Assembly: GCA_036768485.1 (NCBI GenBank)
Contig: JAVLUZ010000610.1
Span: 62,001 to 126,000 of the forward strand
Direction: 5' to 3'
DNA length: 64,000 bases
Origin: Mermis nigrescens
Lineage: Eukaryota; Nematoda; Enoplea; Mermithida; Mermithidae
A program made the translations under genes and the position numbers. The notes under the pieces were generated by a model that was not told where the DNA came from, searched no databases, and was given only the letters and a program-made list of their open reading frames with translations. Below are positions 32,840-44,424 of the stretch, piece after piece; position 1 is the first letter of the stretch; every line of letters starts with the position of its first letter.

Positions 32840-35348
32840 GATAGGATTAGGAAAAGCTACCTATGTATATGCCTAAAATCGCAAAATCTGCTAAAAGTTA
32901 GACCTTCTCTAAGCAACGGAAAAAATTGAAGTATATTCTGAGGCCTGCAGATTGAAGAAAACTATTGTACAAAAAAATGATTGAAAAAGCAGCAAGTTAG
33001 CTATGCAGTAGCTATGGGAAATTGCATGGAGTAAAGTAGAAGAGACTTTTCAAGCCAATATATGAAATGGCAAACATCGATGTATTCAAGACAATCAATG
33101 AAATGTTGTTTTAAAGCATTAGGAAACGCATAAGCTTTCATAAAACAGACTACATGTAGGTACATATGCATGCGCACAACGATTGTGTGCACTAACCAAT
33201 TGACGCAAAATTTACTTGCTATAATGCTCATGATAACAGGATAAAACACATTTGCAGTTAGTTTTCTATCAAGCACGATACGACGCAAGTCAGCTTTGCA
33301 ACTTGCAAGCAATTTACAAATAGTAAACATTTTAGATCATGCTCATACACTCTCATGTGAAGCATTGAAAATTATTTAAAGAAGGTTACACTTTTTCAGA
33401 GGCCGCGGAATATACTTGGATTTTTTGCTTTGCTTAGGGAAAGTCTGATTTTTAGCAGATTTTGCGACTTTAGGCATATACATGGTTAGCGTTTTCCTAT
33501 TCCCCTCCTTTAACATCATTAATAATCCACAATTCCAAGTACATTCGTCTTTTTGTTCCATCGGAGCATTTTTCTTTGCTAGTACCTTACTTTTAATCAG
33601 CATGATTTAAGTAAATCAGTCAATAACATGCCACAATAATGACAGCAGTCCAAGAATGCGGAAAACAATATCGTTCTGAACATCAGCATTATCTTTTTCA
33701 TATTAGGTGTAAAAAAGACTTACGCTCAGATTCGTAATCCTGACGTAACATTGAATATTTTAAAAGGAATTAAGCTTCTGCAACGCTCTGAAACTATATT
33801 TAATTTTCAATGTAAACTCGACATAACTACTGGGTGTAAACAAAACATACAGTTAGATTCGTAATCCTGATCAAACGGCTCATATTTTGAAAAAATTCAC
33901 ATTTTGCAACGCTATGGAAGTAAAATAAATTTGTAGTGTGAATTAAACATAATCAATAAATGAATAGTTCAAACTTTACACAATTACTGGGTGTACAGAA
34001 AAGTAACAGTCAGGTTCATAATTCTGACGTCACGTAGAACAGCTTTAAATATAGATAAAGCTTCTGCAAGGCTCTAGAACTAAAATTAATTTGAAGTTTT
34101 AGCTTCACACAACCACAGAGTTTAAAGAAGATTTCAAATAGATCCGTAATTCTGATATTACTCTAATATTACGATCAAAATTTATGAAAAAACTCAGTCT
34201 CCACAATAGCCTGAATACAAATAAATATTAGATGTAAACCACTTTACACCACTGGTGAGTGTGAACAAATGCGCCCTTATGGCATATCACGTTTGATTCC
34301 TGGTACATTTTTAGACTTGAGATCATGTTCAGACTCATAACCATAGGAGTTGGCAGAAAAATACAAGACAGAAACACGTTTAACACTCCCAATTTTCGAC
34401 TTCAAACCTCAAGTAAAAATAAATATTGATGTAAATAAACGCAATTTGCTGTGACGTGTACCCCTTAAAGGGCACTTAATTTTTTATTCTATTCGACCTA
34501 TCTCGACTTCTGAACGGAGGAAGTTGCGAACAAAAAACGGGACAAAAACATATTTACCACCATCCACCACATTGTAAACAACTTCAAAAATCTGAATCTA
34601 TTTCCCATTGAGTGTAAAAAAATTCGATTAAGGATAGTTTGCCTTTAAATTGTAGTACGTTTGTATGTAGGAAACTTCTATTCCGCAAAATAATTGAGAT
34701 ATTTACTAATCAAAATAGATAAAAAAGCATCTTTTTTCGATTATTTTAGACCCCTGATTTCGAACTTTACATCCCCATAAAAAATTCAATATTGCGTTTT
34801 TTCAAACGCTGTTTGCTGCGACGTGTAGCCCTTAACGACATTTTATTTTTGTATAATTTAATTCATCCCGACTTGTGAGCGGAAAAGTTGGCAGTGAAAT
34901 CTTAGACATAATCTGTTTTGTACACCATCCACTAGAGGGTTAAGTTTAAACCCTTAGATCTAACTCCGTATTTAGTGCACGAAAGTTTGCTGATAAGCCA
35001 AAAGTAGCCCTTAAGTCGTAGCACATTTCTGCTGTGATAAAGTTTTTTGGGACTTATACCCGGAGATGTTGGCAGATAAAAAACAGGTCGAAATGTGTTT
35101 TTCAACCTCAGATTCTTTACACTCTTTACACTTCCAATCTGAAAATAAGCAAATTTTTAAAAAATGAAAACCATTAATTCAAAGAAACTATATGTTATAA
35201 AGTTAAGGTGAAACTTGACACGGTCTTTACACACTGGGTAGACGTGTTAATAAATAAAACAATGACAGCATCTAATCTTTTTATTATTTATCTTTAAGAA
35301 AGTCCCATTATAGCTGTAGGGGGTAGTCACTTTTTACAGGGGTCCGAG

Positions 35349-35506
35349 TATAGATGGGCAGCACCGAAATTCTGGGAGGGGTGAAAAAATTTCTGGGGGG
35401 GGTGAAAAAATTTTCAAAGGTCAAAAAATGGTCTTAAAAGTGGTATTTTGATATATATCAAAAAATTTTGATATATATTTTATATTTTGATATATATTTT
35501 GATATA

Positions 35507-35605
<99 letters not shown>

Positions 35606-35725
35606 AAAAATCGCTAGAAAAGCAAAAAAATTCAACAATTGAATTCTGGGGGTATTTTGATTTCTGGGGGGATTTCAACTTCTGGGGGGTGCATACCCCT
35701 AAACCCCTCCCCACGCCCACGTGTG
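35349..35725. mobile_element. CAYACGTGGGC MITE, copy 11, with (TA)n expansion
   Basis: Starts TATAGATGGGC and ends GCCCACGTGTG. Flanks GGTCCGAG and GGTCCAAG match at 7 of 8. The family core has been replaced by a TATA-type dinucleotide array. Confidence 0.85.
35450..35604. repeat. (TA)n microsatellite inside MITE copy 11
   Basis: Over 60 TA units with a TATATTTTGATATATAT lead-in. It occupies the interior of copy 11. Confidence 0.95.
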
Positions 35726-36145
35726 GGTCCAAGTATATTATAAGTACGCGCTAACGCGCTACCTATGATGATAGTTAAAAAACACGTTTTTGTCTCGTTT
35801 TTGTCTAAAAAATTTTTGGTTTATGCTGTGTGCTTTTTAAGCGTTTTTAGCTATCTAGCCAAATTTTCGGCGCTTTGTGAATTTCGTGTTTTGACTATAT
35901 TCTGTTCAATTTGTTCGACTTTTTCTATTTTTTTCGAATTTTTTTCTAATTTTATGCTTTAGGAAGACAGAGAATCATCAGAAACACCGAAAAATGATGG
36001 TTAGAACGCTTCCATTATTTTTGGGCCTAAGAGGCAATTCAAAAATTTCAACTCCTCCCCAGAATTCAAATGCGGTGTATGATTGGTCTAGAAGACCCCT
36101 AAACTCCCTTGCCCTCCCACATCTTCCTGTCTGGTAGATCGGAAC

Positions 36146-36366
36146 CTTGTTTATCCGACGACAGTGGGCAACCGCTTCAGAAACGATATCAACCTGTGTC
36201 ACCTTCTTTTTATTCTTTAAGCTCGGCAAGCACGATTTGAGGGCCTCGATTAAGGCAGCTTGACGGTTGAAATGAGTTGTCGATTTATTCGTAGGTGACC
36301 TAGGATTAGCTTTCATATCCAATGCCTTCAAAACGCTCAACGCGTTTGCATTTGAGGAAGAGTTCT
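36146..36366 (-). CDS. HLH transcription factor exon (HLH exon 2 of 3)
   Basis: From ATG 36316 (MKANPRSPTNKS), or from a possible acceptor AAATTTAG at 36367 giving a longer exon. Helix 1 is FNRQAALIEALKSCLPSL, the loop is KNKKK, and helix 2 is VTQVDIVSEAVAHCRRINK, closing at AAG|GTTCCG. IVSEA-AH in helix 2 matches the 30.5-kb exon. No clear basic region precedes helix 1, so it may act as an HLH-only dimer partner or obtain a basic region from an upstream exon. The donor is weaker than in the 44-kb copy. Two MITEs lie 41 bp upstream of the exon. Confidence 0.55.
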
Positions 36367-36406
36367 AAATTTCTTGCATTTCAGAAGAGTAATCGTGGGT
36401 CACAAC

Positions 36407-36676
36407 CATACGTGGGGCGGGGGGGGGGTTGGGGGGTATGCACCCCCCAGAAGTTGAAACCCCCCCTCCAGAAATCAAAATACCCCCCGCCCCAAAATTC
36501 AATTTTTGAAATTTTTTTGCTTCTTTAGCGATTTTTTTATGCCATTGGATAGTGCTCGATGAGAAACGTCGAAAAATGGTGTTTTTTTCGCCATACGACC
36601 ACTTTTAAGACCATTTTTTGACCTTTAAAAATTTTTTTACCCCCCTCCCCCGGAATTTCGGTTCTGCCCACCTATG
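36407..36676. mobile_element. CAYACGTGGGC MITE, copy 12
   Basis: Starts CATACGTGGGG and ends GCCCACCTATG. Flanks GTCACAAC (36399-36406) and GTCACAAT (36677-36684). The family core is well preserved. Confidence 0.9.
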
Positions 36677-36684
36677 GTCACAAT

Positions 36685-36894
36685 AATACGTGGGCAGCAA
36701 GAAAATTCTGGGGGGTGTGTCAAGATTTTTCAAAGGTAAAACAATGGCCTTAAATTCGAGCACTATCCATCGGCATGAATAAATTGCGAAAAAAAACAAA
36801 AAAAATTTCAAAAATTGAATTTGAGGGGAAGGTATTTTGGTTTCTCGGGGGGGGGGTGGTGCATAGCCCCAAAACTCCCCCACTCCCAGGTGTG
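36685..36894. mobile_element. CAYACGTGGGC MITE, copy 13 (adjacent to copy 12)
   Basis: Starts AATACGTGGGC and ends CTCCCAGGTGTG. The left flank GTCACAAT is shared with copy 12 and the right flank is GTCATAAC (36895-36902). Two insertions used the same 8-bp target. Confidence 0.85.
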
Positions 36895-36902
36895 GTCATA
36901 AC

Positions 36903-37252
36903 ACAACACAAAATCAGAGTCTAGAACTTGGATAACTTTCGTAAATTTGGGTTCGGAATTTTACTTATAAGAGCGAGATCACATTAAAATTAGAATTAAA
37001 ATCAAATGATAATCAAAATTAGAAATATTTAGTTAAAATATTGAATTCGAATTAAAATCAAAAATATGAAATCAAATCAAATCGCACAAGCCGAAAAAAG
37101 CCAAAAATTTGATTCCGGTGGGTTCAGTTGCATGCTGAAGGTTAGTATAACCATTACGTTCATGTGCGAATATGAATATAAATTAAGAATTTTTCTAACA
37201 AAGGAAGCATTCTGATCAAGTCGAATAACGGCCTGATTTAAATCTACGCCTA
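36903..37252. other. No gene recognised
   Basis: A+T-rich, with short AATTAAAATCAAA repeats near 36980-37080. No exon signals. Confidence 0.4.
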
Positions 37253-37415
37253 TAGTCTGTTTAATACATGTTTGAGCATAAATTTTAAAAACAATGTCTG
37301 ACAATAAGCTGACAGATTGCAATTATAGCATTGATTAAATAATTATCGTAATCTGTCTGCTTACTTTCGGAAAAAATTCTTAGAATTCATGCCCAAACTT
37401 ATGTGAAACAGGCTG
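37253..37415. mobile_element. TA-flanked MITE (TAGTCTGTTT family), copy 3
   Basis: TAGTCTGTTTAATACATGTT at the left is mirrored by AACTTATGTGAAACAGGCTG at the right, each next to TA. The interior is the inverse of copy 1 at 2620-2778. Confidence 0.65.
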
Positions 37416-38033
37416 TAGGAGTTCTAAGGGCTGTCAAATCTAAAATGACTATACACAACAGTCTTTTTCGTACGAGAGAAAAGTTTCTAGGCTCACATGA
37501 AGATTTTTGGAATCACGTTTTGAACGCATTTTTTGGCAAAAAATTCAATAAATTATCAGCGGTACGCGCCGAATATCATAATGTATGTACGTACATATGT
37601 TTAAGTTCAAACGCTTGTATTAAAGATTCCAAATTGAATCTTCGTACTTCATCATTAGACGAAAATTTGAAATGAAGCGCGTTTCTCAAAAATAAAATAA
37701 ATTGAGGGTTCACAAGACTATTGTCCGTCTCAAGTAAATTTTCAAATGGGCATCCATACTAATCGAGATGACGTCGGTTTTCGCAATTATTGTGTAGTAC
37801 TTACTGATACGCAAGTTCGTAGCTAGGGTTTTCTTAGGGGAAATGAACGACGAAAGCATAAAATGGTGTGAAATTAATATAGTATTTAGTCTCTGCTGGT
37901 GAAACGACAAACACGATTAAAGTTTTTTCCAACTCCAGAGAAAGAACTTTACACCTCCGAATCTCGAATCTAACTCACTAATAAAGAATTGCATGTAAAT
38001 ATGACGTTTATAGTTTTTTAACCGGGTTGGCAC
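37416..38033. other. No gene recognised
   Basis: A forward frame at 37403-37675 (RTREKFLGSHEDFWNHVLNA region) has no family I recognise and no splice context, so it is not called. The stretch at 37920-38020 (GAACTTTACACCTCCGAATC) resembles FB3-type arm sequence. Confidence 0.4.
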
Positions 38034-38330
38034 CACACGTAGGCGTGAGGGGTGGGTTGATGGTATGCACCCCCCAGAAGTTGGAATACCTCCCCCAAAA
38101 ATCAAAATAGCCCGACCCCAGAATTCAATTTTTGAAATTTTTTTTTGCTTTTTCAGCGATTTTTTGATGCCATTGGATAGTGCTCGATGAGAAACGTCGA
38201 AAAAGGGTTTTTTTCACCTCACGACCACTTTTAAGACCATTTTTAGACCCATAAAAATTTTTTCACCCTCTCCCAGAAATTTTTTAACCCCATCCTGCCC
38301 CCCCCAGAATTTCGTTGCTGCCTACCTGTG
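38034..38330. mobile_element. CAYACGTGGGC MITE, copy 14
   Basis: Starts CACACGTAGGC and ends GCCTACCTGTG. GTTGGCAC occurs at 38026-38033 and at 38334-38341, the right copy being displaced by three bases. The family core is intact. Confidence 0.8.
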
Positions 38331-39720
38331 GTTGTTGGCACTAAGGCACAGATGTGCTTTTTGACCGACCACAGAATTTAAGAGTCAATGTCTGTAAGAA
38401 TCACCTTGCTGTAATTGTGACTTACGTAAGCAAAAAAATAATTTTTCTTTGTTTTAACATATATTACACAACTTTTTACGCTGATTCCGAATCTGAGAAC
38501 CATTTTACACAAAAATGGCTTTTGCTGACTTATAGGGTGTAAAGCGTAAAAAATCGGAATATGTGCCGAATTTCATAGGTTGATTTATATTTTCCAGAAT
38601 AATTAACATTTTTCAATGCAGTTTTTTAAATTACAGAAGATTGAATGGGCTTCACAAAAAGTATAAAAAGTTTGTTTACTGGATCATTCCACGGGATACA
38701 GCAGTCAATAAAAGTCAAAAATATGAATTTTTGAACTTGCAATATTTTTACTTTTTAGCTATTCCAGAGTGGTCATACAGAATCGAAGCTTATTTCACTA
38801 CAATATGTGCCACCTATGTACCCGTTTCAGTGTAAAAAATGTAGGATGTGTGATGGATGCTTATTGACCACTTTTGACAAACGTGAAATTAACTCATGAG
38901 TTCAAATTTCAAAAATGATACATTTGTTCTATAAAAAATTTAACGTTTCGATCTATAACTCCAGAACTGTAAATCATTGTGCGACTGCATTATACCACAG
39001 CTTGTACCATCTATGTGCCTAAGTTCTAGCAAAAGATCATGCGTATACCTTAAGTGGTTGTTGACCATTTCTGACAAACAGTAATTGAACTCAATTGGTC
39101 AAAGTCGAAAAAATCATACTTGTGTGGTACAAATAACTTTCCTTTTGGAGCTGTAATTCGGCGGATAAAATTCATCTTGTGGCCACATTACACCACAATT
39201 TGCACTATCTATTTGCCTAATTATATGCAAAAATCCATCCATATATGTCCGATATTTATTGACCATTTGTGGACAACGTAAACTTAGCTCCATTAGTCAA
39301 AATCAAAAAGTCACACATTGGTGCTTCAAAAATTTTTCTTTCGGCCCTGCATCTCAAGGATTAAAACACATTTTCTAACCGCATTACACCACAGTCTCTA
39401 CCATATATGTCCCTAATTGTACACGAAAAAATGGTCTGCATATTCTACGTACTTATCTATCAGCCATATTTCACAAGTGTGAACTTGACCTAATTGGTCA
39501 AAGTTGAAAAAATGCATGCTTTTGTTTCAAATAATTTAATTTTCTATTTCTAACGAGAAGTAAAATCTATCTGGTGACCATACTACGCCACGGTTCGCAC
39601 TATCTCATTTGCCTAATTGCATGCAAAAAAATCCATACATATATGTTGGATTATATTTATTTATTATTTTTACCTGTAGAAAATCCTAACATAGAGGAAT
39701 ATGTTTTATATCGTCCAAAT

Positions 39721-40381
39721 TCAATTGTCAAAACATTCTGAATGAATCAATGTGTCTTCAACATCATCTGCGTCATCATCTAGATTTGGGTCTGGTTGGA
39801 AAAAATCTTCTAAGCAGTCATCTTCATCACTTTCAGTTGAGACAATTGCTTCTCTTTTTCGTGCTTCCCGCGGCCAAAATCCTGCAATTTGCTGCCATGA
39901 TAAAAACTCAGATTGCAATCTTCGCATTTCAGTTGCAGTCTCCCTTGGATCGCACTTTCTTCGAGTCTTAATCCCATCATCAAATTTTTTGAGCAAATAT
40001 TTGCGCTGGTTTTCTGTGAATGCTTTACAATATCTTCTTTGCCTTAAAGCCCAGCCAGTTGGTAATCTTTGGATTGAATCATCATCTGCATACATCTCCC
40101 AGAATTGCTGCAAAACTTCAATTAGACTTGGAAGTCGAGGCATTAGCTGCCGATTTTCTATTTGTTTCTTGTACGATGTAATAGCTGCATCACGCAATGT
40201 CAGTCGCTCAGGCTGAAACTGGTGATTTGCTAACTCCATGTGATTTTCAAGGGATCGATGTCATTAAAACGATCTCACGCAACCAGGAACAGTACAAGTA
40301 AACAGTTGCAAAGATCTTGCTGAGCTGTCTTCTTCTGGTAAAACTGGCACAAATGTTGCTTATGACTGGTCAGTTGTCATG
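39721..40381 (-). pseudogene. C2H2 zinc-finger gene with a conserved C-terminal domain, left arm of FB2
   Basis: The 172-codon open part begins MELANHQFQPERLTLRDA, passes LPTGWALRQRRYCKAFTENQ and KYLLKKFDDGIKTRRKCDPR, then LSWQQIAGFW, and ends in an acidic tail (DDDADDVEDT). Upstream in the same frame is FTCTVPGCVRSF, two stops (TAA TGA), then HRSLENHM, a C-x4-C...H-x5-H finger. A further stop lies after MTTDQS at about 40361. I associate the FTENQ-YL--KF--G-KT---DP...QI-GF region with uncharacterised sponge and cnidarian proteins. The intact C-terminus may still be read, but the finger is broken. Confidence 0.7.
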
Positions 40382-40397
40382 GGCTCTTCTAGGATGA

Positions 40398-40863
40398 AGA
40401 AACAAGAAACAAATAGAAAATCGGCAGCTAATGCCTCAGCTTCCAAGTCTAAATGAAGTTTTGCAGCAATTCTGGGAGATGTATGCAGATGATGATTTAA
40501 TCCAAAGATTACCAACTGGCTGGGCTTTAAGGCAAAAAAGATCTTGTAAAGCATTCACAGAAAACCAGCGCCAATATTTGCCTTAAAAATTTGATGATGG
40601 GAATAAGACTCGAAGAAAGTACGATCCAAGGAGACTGCAACTTAAATGCGAAGATTGCCCTAATTCAAGCAATCTGAGTTTTTATCATGGCAGCAAATTG
40701 CAGGATTTTGGTCGCGGGAAGCACAAAAAAGAGAAGCAATTGTCTCAACTGAAACTGATGAAGATGACTGCTTAGAAGATTTTTCCAACCAGACCCAAAT
40801 CTAGATGATGAGGCAGATGACGTTGAAGACACATTGATTCATTCAGAATGTTTTGACAATTGA
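40398..40863 (+). pseudogene. Inverted second copy of the zinc-finger gene C-terminus, right arm of FB2
   Basis: Reads KKQIENRQLMPQLPSLNEVL, QQFWEMYADDDLIQRLPTGW, then a stop in CQYLP-KFDDG and at least one frameshift before the acidic tail. It lacks the zinc-finger part, which lies in the unpaired spacer. Divergence from the left copy shows both arms decay separately. Confidence 0.75.
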
Positions 40864-42215
40864 ATTTTGACGATATAAAACATATTCCTTTATGTTAGGC
40901 TTTTCTACAAGTAAAATTAATAAATAAATATAATCCAACATATATGTATGGATTTTTTTGCATGCAATTAGGCAAATAGATAGTGCGAACCGTGGCGTAG
41001 TATGGTCACCAGATAGATTTTACTACTCGTTAGAAATAGAAAATTAAATTATTTGAAATAAAAGAATGCATTTTTTAACTTTGACCAATTAGGTTAAGTT
41101 CACACTTGTGAAATATGGCTGATAGATAAGTACGTAGAATATGCAGACCATTTTTTGTGTACAATTAGGGACATATATGGTAGAGACTGTGGTGTAATGC
41201 GGTTGAAAAATGTGTCCGAATTCTTCAGTTACATAACCGAATGAAAAATTTTTTGAAGCACCAATGTGTGACTTTTTGATTTTGACTAATGGAGCTAAGT
41301 TTACGTTGTCCACAAATGGTCAATAAATATCGAACATATATGGATGGATTTTTGCATATAATTAGGCAAATAGATAGTGCAGATTGTGGTGTAATGTGGC
41401 CACGAGATAAATTTTATTTCCCGAATTACAGCTCCAAAAGGAAAGTTATTTGTACCACAAATGTATGATTTTTCGACTTTGACCAATTGAGTTCAATTAC
41501 CGTTTGTCCGAAATGGTCAACAACCAGTCAAGGTATACGCATGATCTTTTGCAAGCACTCAGGCACATAGATGGTACAAGCTGTGGTATAATGCACTTGC
41601 ACAATGTTTTACAGTCCTGGTGTTATAGATCGAAATGTTAAAATTTTTATAGCACAAATGTATCATTTTTGAAATTTGAACACATGAGTTAATTTCACGT
41701 TTGTCAAAAGTGGTCAATAAGTATCCATCACATATCCTACAATTTTTACTCAGAAATGGGTACATGGGTGGCACATATTGTGGTGAAATAAGGTCCGATT
41801 CTATATGACCACTCTGGACTTGTGGCTAAAAAAGTAAAAATGTTGCAAGTGCTAAAATTCATATTTTGACCTTTATTGACTACTGTATCCCGTAGGATGA
41901 TCCGGCAAACAAACTTTTTATACTTTTTGTAATGCCCATTTAATCTTCTGTAATTTAAAAAAAACGGCATTGAAAAACGTTAATTATTCTGTAAAATATT
42001 AATCAACATATGAAATTCGGCACATATGTCGATTTTTCACACTTTACACCCCTATAAGTCAGCAAACAATCATTTTTGTGTAAAACAGCTTTCAGATTCG
42101 GAATCAGCGTAAAATTTTGTGTAATATATGTTCAAATTAAGAAAAAGTATTTTTTTACTTACGTAAGGTTAAGGTGGTCCTTACAGAAAGTGACTCTTAA
42201 CATTCAAACCGCTAA

Positions 42216-42824
42216 AACTGACTTAATGTTGAGTGTAAACGAATGCGGTTCAATTCCACGTTGCCACGCTGAAGACGCAGTATTTTCTGTCAGAGACAGA
42301 CGTGTAACAGGGGGATGGGGTATCCCCCACCCAAAGTTGGTCGTACCCCATCCCTCGAAGCCAGAATATTTTTGACCCCCACCCGATTTTTGGGAAAAAT
42401 TAAAGTTTGTGGCCGATTTTAGGCGTTTTTTGGCCGTTTTTGGCCAAAAATTGGAGGTAATTTACTTCCGCCCCCAAAATGGCCGGAGACCCCCATTCGA
42501 ATTCTTGAGCCGTTACATGTATGATCAGAGGGATTATTTCCCTATATTTAGCTAGAGAAATTGGTAAACAAAATAATGACAAAAACGGCACTAAAATGTG
42601 TTTTTTCACTCCAAGAATTTAGAGCCCGCTTCAGAAGTAAATGTCGGCCAAATCGCCGACTTTTGTCTGCGATATCGCCGATATCGCCAACACTAATCAG
42701 CGATAACGGCGATGCGACATCGTCGATTATTGTCAGCGATGTCGCCGGTATCGCGGACAAAAATCTACGATATCGCCCAGGTCAGGGCCGCCTGAGAATC
42801 CATAAGTACTGTGCATATATGCAT
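42216..42824. other. No gene; short GGCGATATCGCC-rich palindrome at about 42645-42780
   Basis: GCGATATCGCCGATATCGCC and related words recur on both sides of a small symmetric segment (TTTTGTCTGCGATATCG against CGGACAAAAATCTACGAT). Similar words appear near 43410-43480. Function unknown. Confidence 0.45.
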
Positions 42825-43075
42825 AGCATGGCCGATGTGGGGGGGGGGGTGGTTAGCCGGTCTGGTGGGGTAAAAAATTTAGCTTTTTTCGGCCAAAATG
42901 ACCTCAAAATCTGGTAAGCGCTAGCGTTGAAACTACGTTATTACACAGTTCCTGTCAATTTGGAGCATTTTTGAAGAAAATTTTCAATTTTCATCCGTTT
43001 TTGGCCTTTATTTTGCCTCATTTTCCCTACAAAATTTTAAATTTATCTATTCTGGGGGTATACTCGCACACGCAA
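42825..43075. repeat. G/C-run repeat family, copy 2
   Basis: Shares AGCTTTTTTCGGCCAAAATG and ACTACGTTATTACACAGTTC with 21655-21915 and 53665-54015. Ends are not defined. Confidence 0.5.
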
Positions 43076-43999
43076 TGTACGCATGTACTTACATACATAT
43101 GTAGGGAAATGAACCTAAGGTAATATTGTAAATTTCAATGTTAAAATAAAATTAAATAAAGAATTATTTCATAAAAATTAAAATAAATATAATAATTAAA
43201 TAAAGATGTTAATAGAAAAATTTTAAAAAATATAAATAAAAGTAAAAAACAGTGGCACAAAAAACATCCATATCTACACCCTTACGATTTCTTGCATGCT
43301 ACAGAAAATTGACTATTCTATAAAAATGCGAAGTTTCATTAGCTAAGCTTTAATCGCTAAAATATGGAGTCTACTGGACGTTATTTTTTAGCAAGATTCA
43401 CACAATTTTAGTCAGCGATATAGCCGACAAAAAATCGGGAAAATCGGGGCACTTGTGAACCGAGAAAAACAGTCGGCGATAACTCTTTACATTGCCCCTC
43501 TTCGATTAAATCAATTTTTAAAGCAATCAAAATTAATAAAGGTTTTTTTAATTAAATAATTTAGCTGTCACAAAGGAAGAAAACCCATATCTTTTAACTT
43601 TGCACGAAAACTTCACATGTTAAATATAAGGTCGGTTTAGAGCGTAGCGTCCCGTTAGGCGGAGTAAGGGGGTAAACATATGCTGGGGTACCCAAAAGTA
43701 TTGTTAGGTAGGCACACGCTATGAGCATTGCTGATGCTGAAGCTCGTTGAGCAGCAGATACGTTCAAGAGATGAGGTCTTTTGTCGTCAATGTAAAGGAC
43801 TTTTAAGACGAAAGAACGCGCTTACAAAAACATGAATACGACTGTCAATTTGCTTAAATGAGTGCATAACGTTAATAATATCGGGATTTTAATATAAAAC
43901 AAGGCTTCAGAAAAGTCCATTTTATCCTTGATGGCTGGCGTGAGGACAACTAACCCTAGGCTTAGCCCCTCTCTTTACGAACCTGACTGTAGTACATAC
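43076..43999. other. No gene recognised; includes the probable intron start of the HLH gene at 44000
   Basis: A+T-rich. The GTATGT donor at 43999 opens into this stretch. No downstream exon found. Confidence 0.4.
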
Positions 44000-44287
44000 C
44001 TCCGTCTGGCAAATAAACAATATTGTCTCGCGAATGGTCTTTTCCTTGAGGAGTCGTTTTCTCCCATTTAGGCTAGGTATTAGAGAATTGAGGTCCTTTA
44101 GAAGATTAGAGAGCCGATGCTTGCGTGTAAGAACAAGATCAAAATGTCTATGGCGCTGATCATCGGTGTATTCGCGCTTTAGCGGACGCCTGTTATCCAC
44201 GGAGCTATAATGGGTCGCCAAACTTGACGATTCTCCAACTTTTTGCTTTTTAACCAATGACCCTGATTGGCTATCGACCGAATCCAT
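44000..44287 (-). CDS. HLH transcription factor exon (HLH exon 3 of 3)
   Basis: Starts at ATG 44287 (MDSVDSQSGSLVKKQKVG). A stretch rich in basic residues, NRRPLKREYTDDQRHRHFD, precedes helix 1 (TRKHRLSNLLKDLNSLIP), a loop SLNGRKR and helix 2 (LLKEKTIRETILFICQTE). It closes at GAG|GTATGT, a perfect consensus donor (GT at 43998-43999). The position of the donor at the end of helix 2 matches the other two HLH exons, which supports a shared ancestor. The basic region is degenerate by bHLH standards, so DNA-binding is uncertain. It likely acts as a nuclear dimerising regulator. Confidence 0.65.
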
Positions 44288-44424
44288 TTTCTAAAGTTGC
44301 AGAGAGGACGATAATTTGATAGTAAAAAGACCACTTATTGTTTACACGGTTTACGTATTATACATGACGCAATAGATACATGAACAGTTAGAGACAGACG
44401 TGACCAGACATTTGTGACCAGACA

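Larger units (their letters stand above)
32245..33610. repeat. Element E (small foldback), copy 1
   Basis: The left part (AAATGCTCCGCTGAAACAAA, AAGACGAATATACTTGAAAT) is mirrored by the right part (33370-33605: GAATATACTTGGATTTTTTG, CCATCGGAGCATTTTTCTTT). Other copies lie at 46107-46330, 48205-48810 and 61528-61716. Two nested MITEs enlarge this copy. Frames on the minus strand at 33001-33330 and 33376-33603 recur as diverged non-coding copies near 48.5 kb, so I do not call genes. Confidence 0.6.
33611..35763. mobile_element. Half palindrome (single arm) related to FB3
   Basis: Inverted relative to 46430-48190 and direct relative to 48830-50312 (for example GCGACGTGTAGCCCTTAA, CAGATTCGTAATCCTGACGT). 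It ends GTACGCGCTAACGCGCTACC, the same terminus as at 46430, 55078 and 62700. It abuts element E at its inner end, as in FB3, and the other arm is missing. Full of TTTACAC and GTGTAAA motifs, with no coding frames. Confidence 0.65.
38360..42215. mobile_element. 3.9-kb palindromic element FB2 with a zinc-finger pseudogene in each arm
   Basis: Arms 38360-40175 and 40398-42215 are inverted copies (for example AAAAAGTATAAAAAGTTTGT at 38658 against ACAAACTTTTTATACTTTTT at 41911). The 222-bp spacer carries the N-terminal part of the pseudogene. Divergence between arms is moderate. The termini are not sharp, and no target duplication was identified. Confidence 0.8.

Noticed and set aside
33001..33603. 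Minus-strand frames of 109 and 75 codons
   Set aside because: Part of element E; diverged copies at 48.2-48.8 kb break the frames, and there is no codon-level conservation.
37403..37675. 90-codon forward frame as a host exon
   Set aside because: Plausible composition, but no splice signals, homolog or paralog in the window.
39750..40216. Forward frames opposite the zinc-finger pseudogene
   Set aside because: Antisense shadows of the minus-strand coding remnant.
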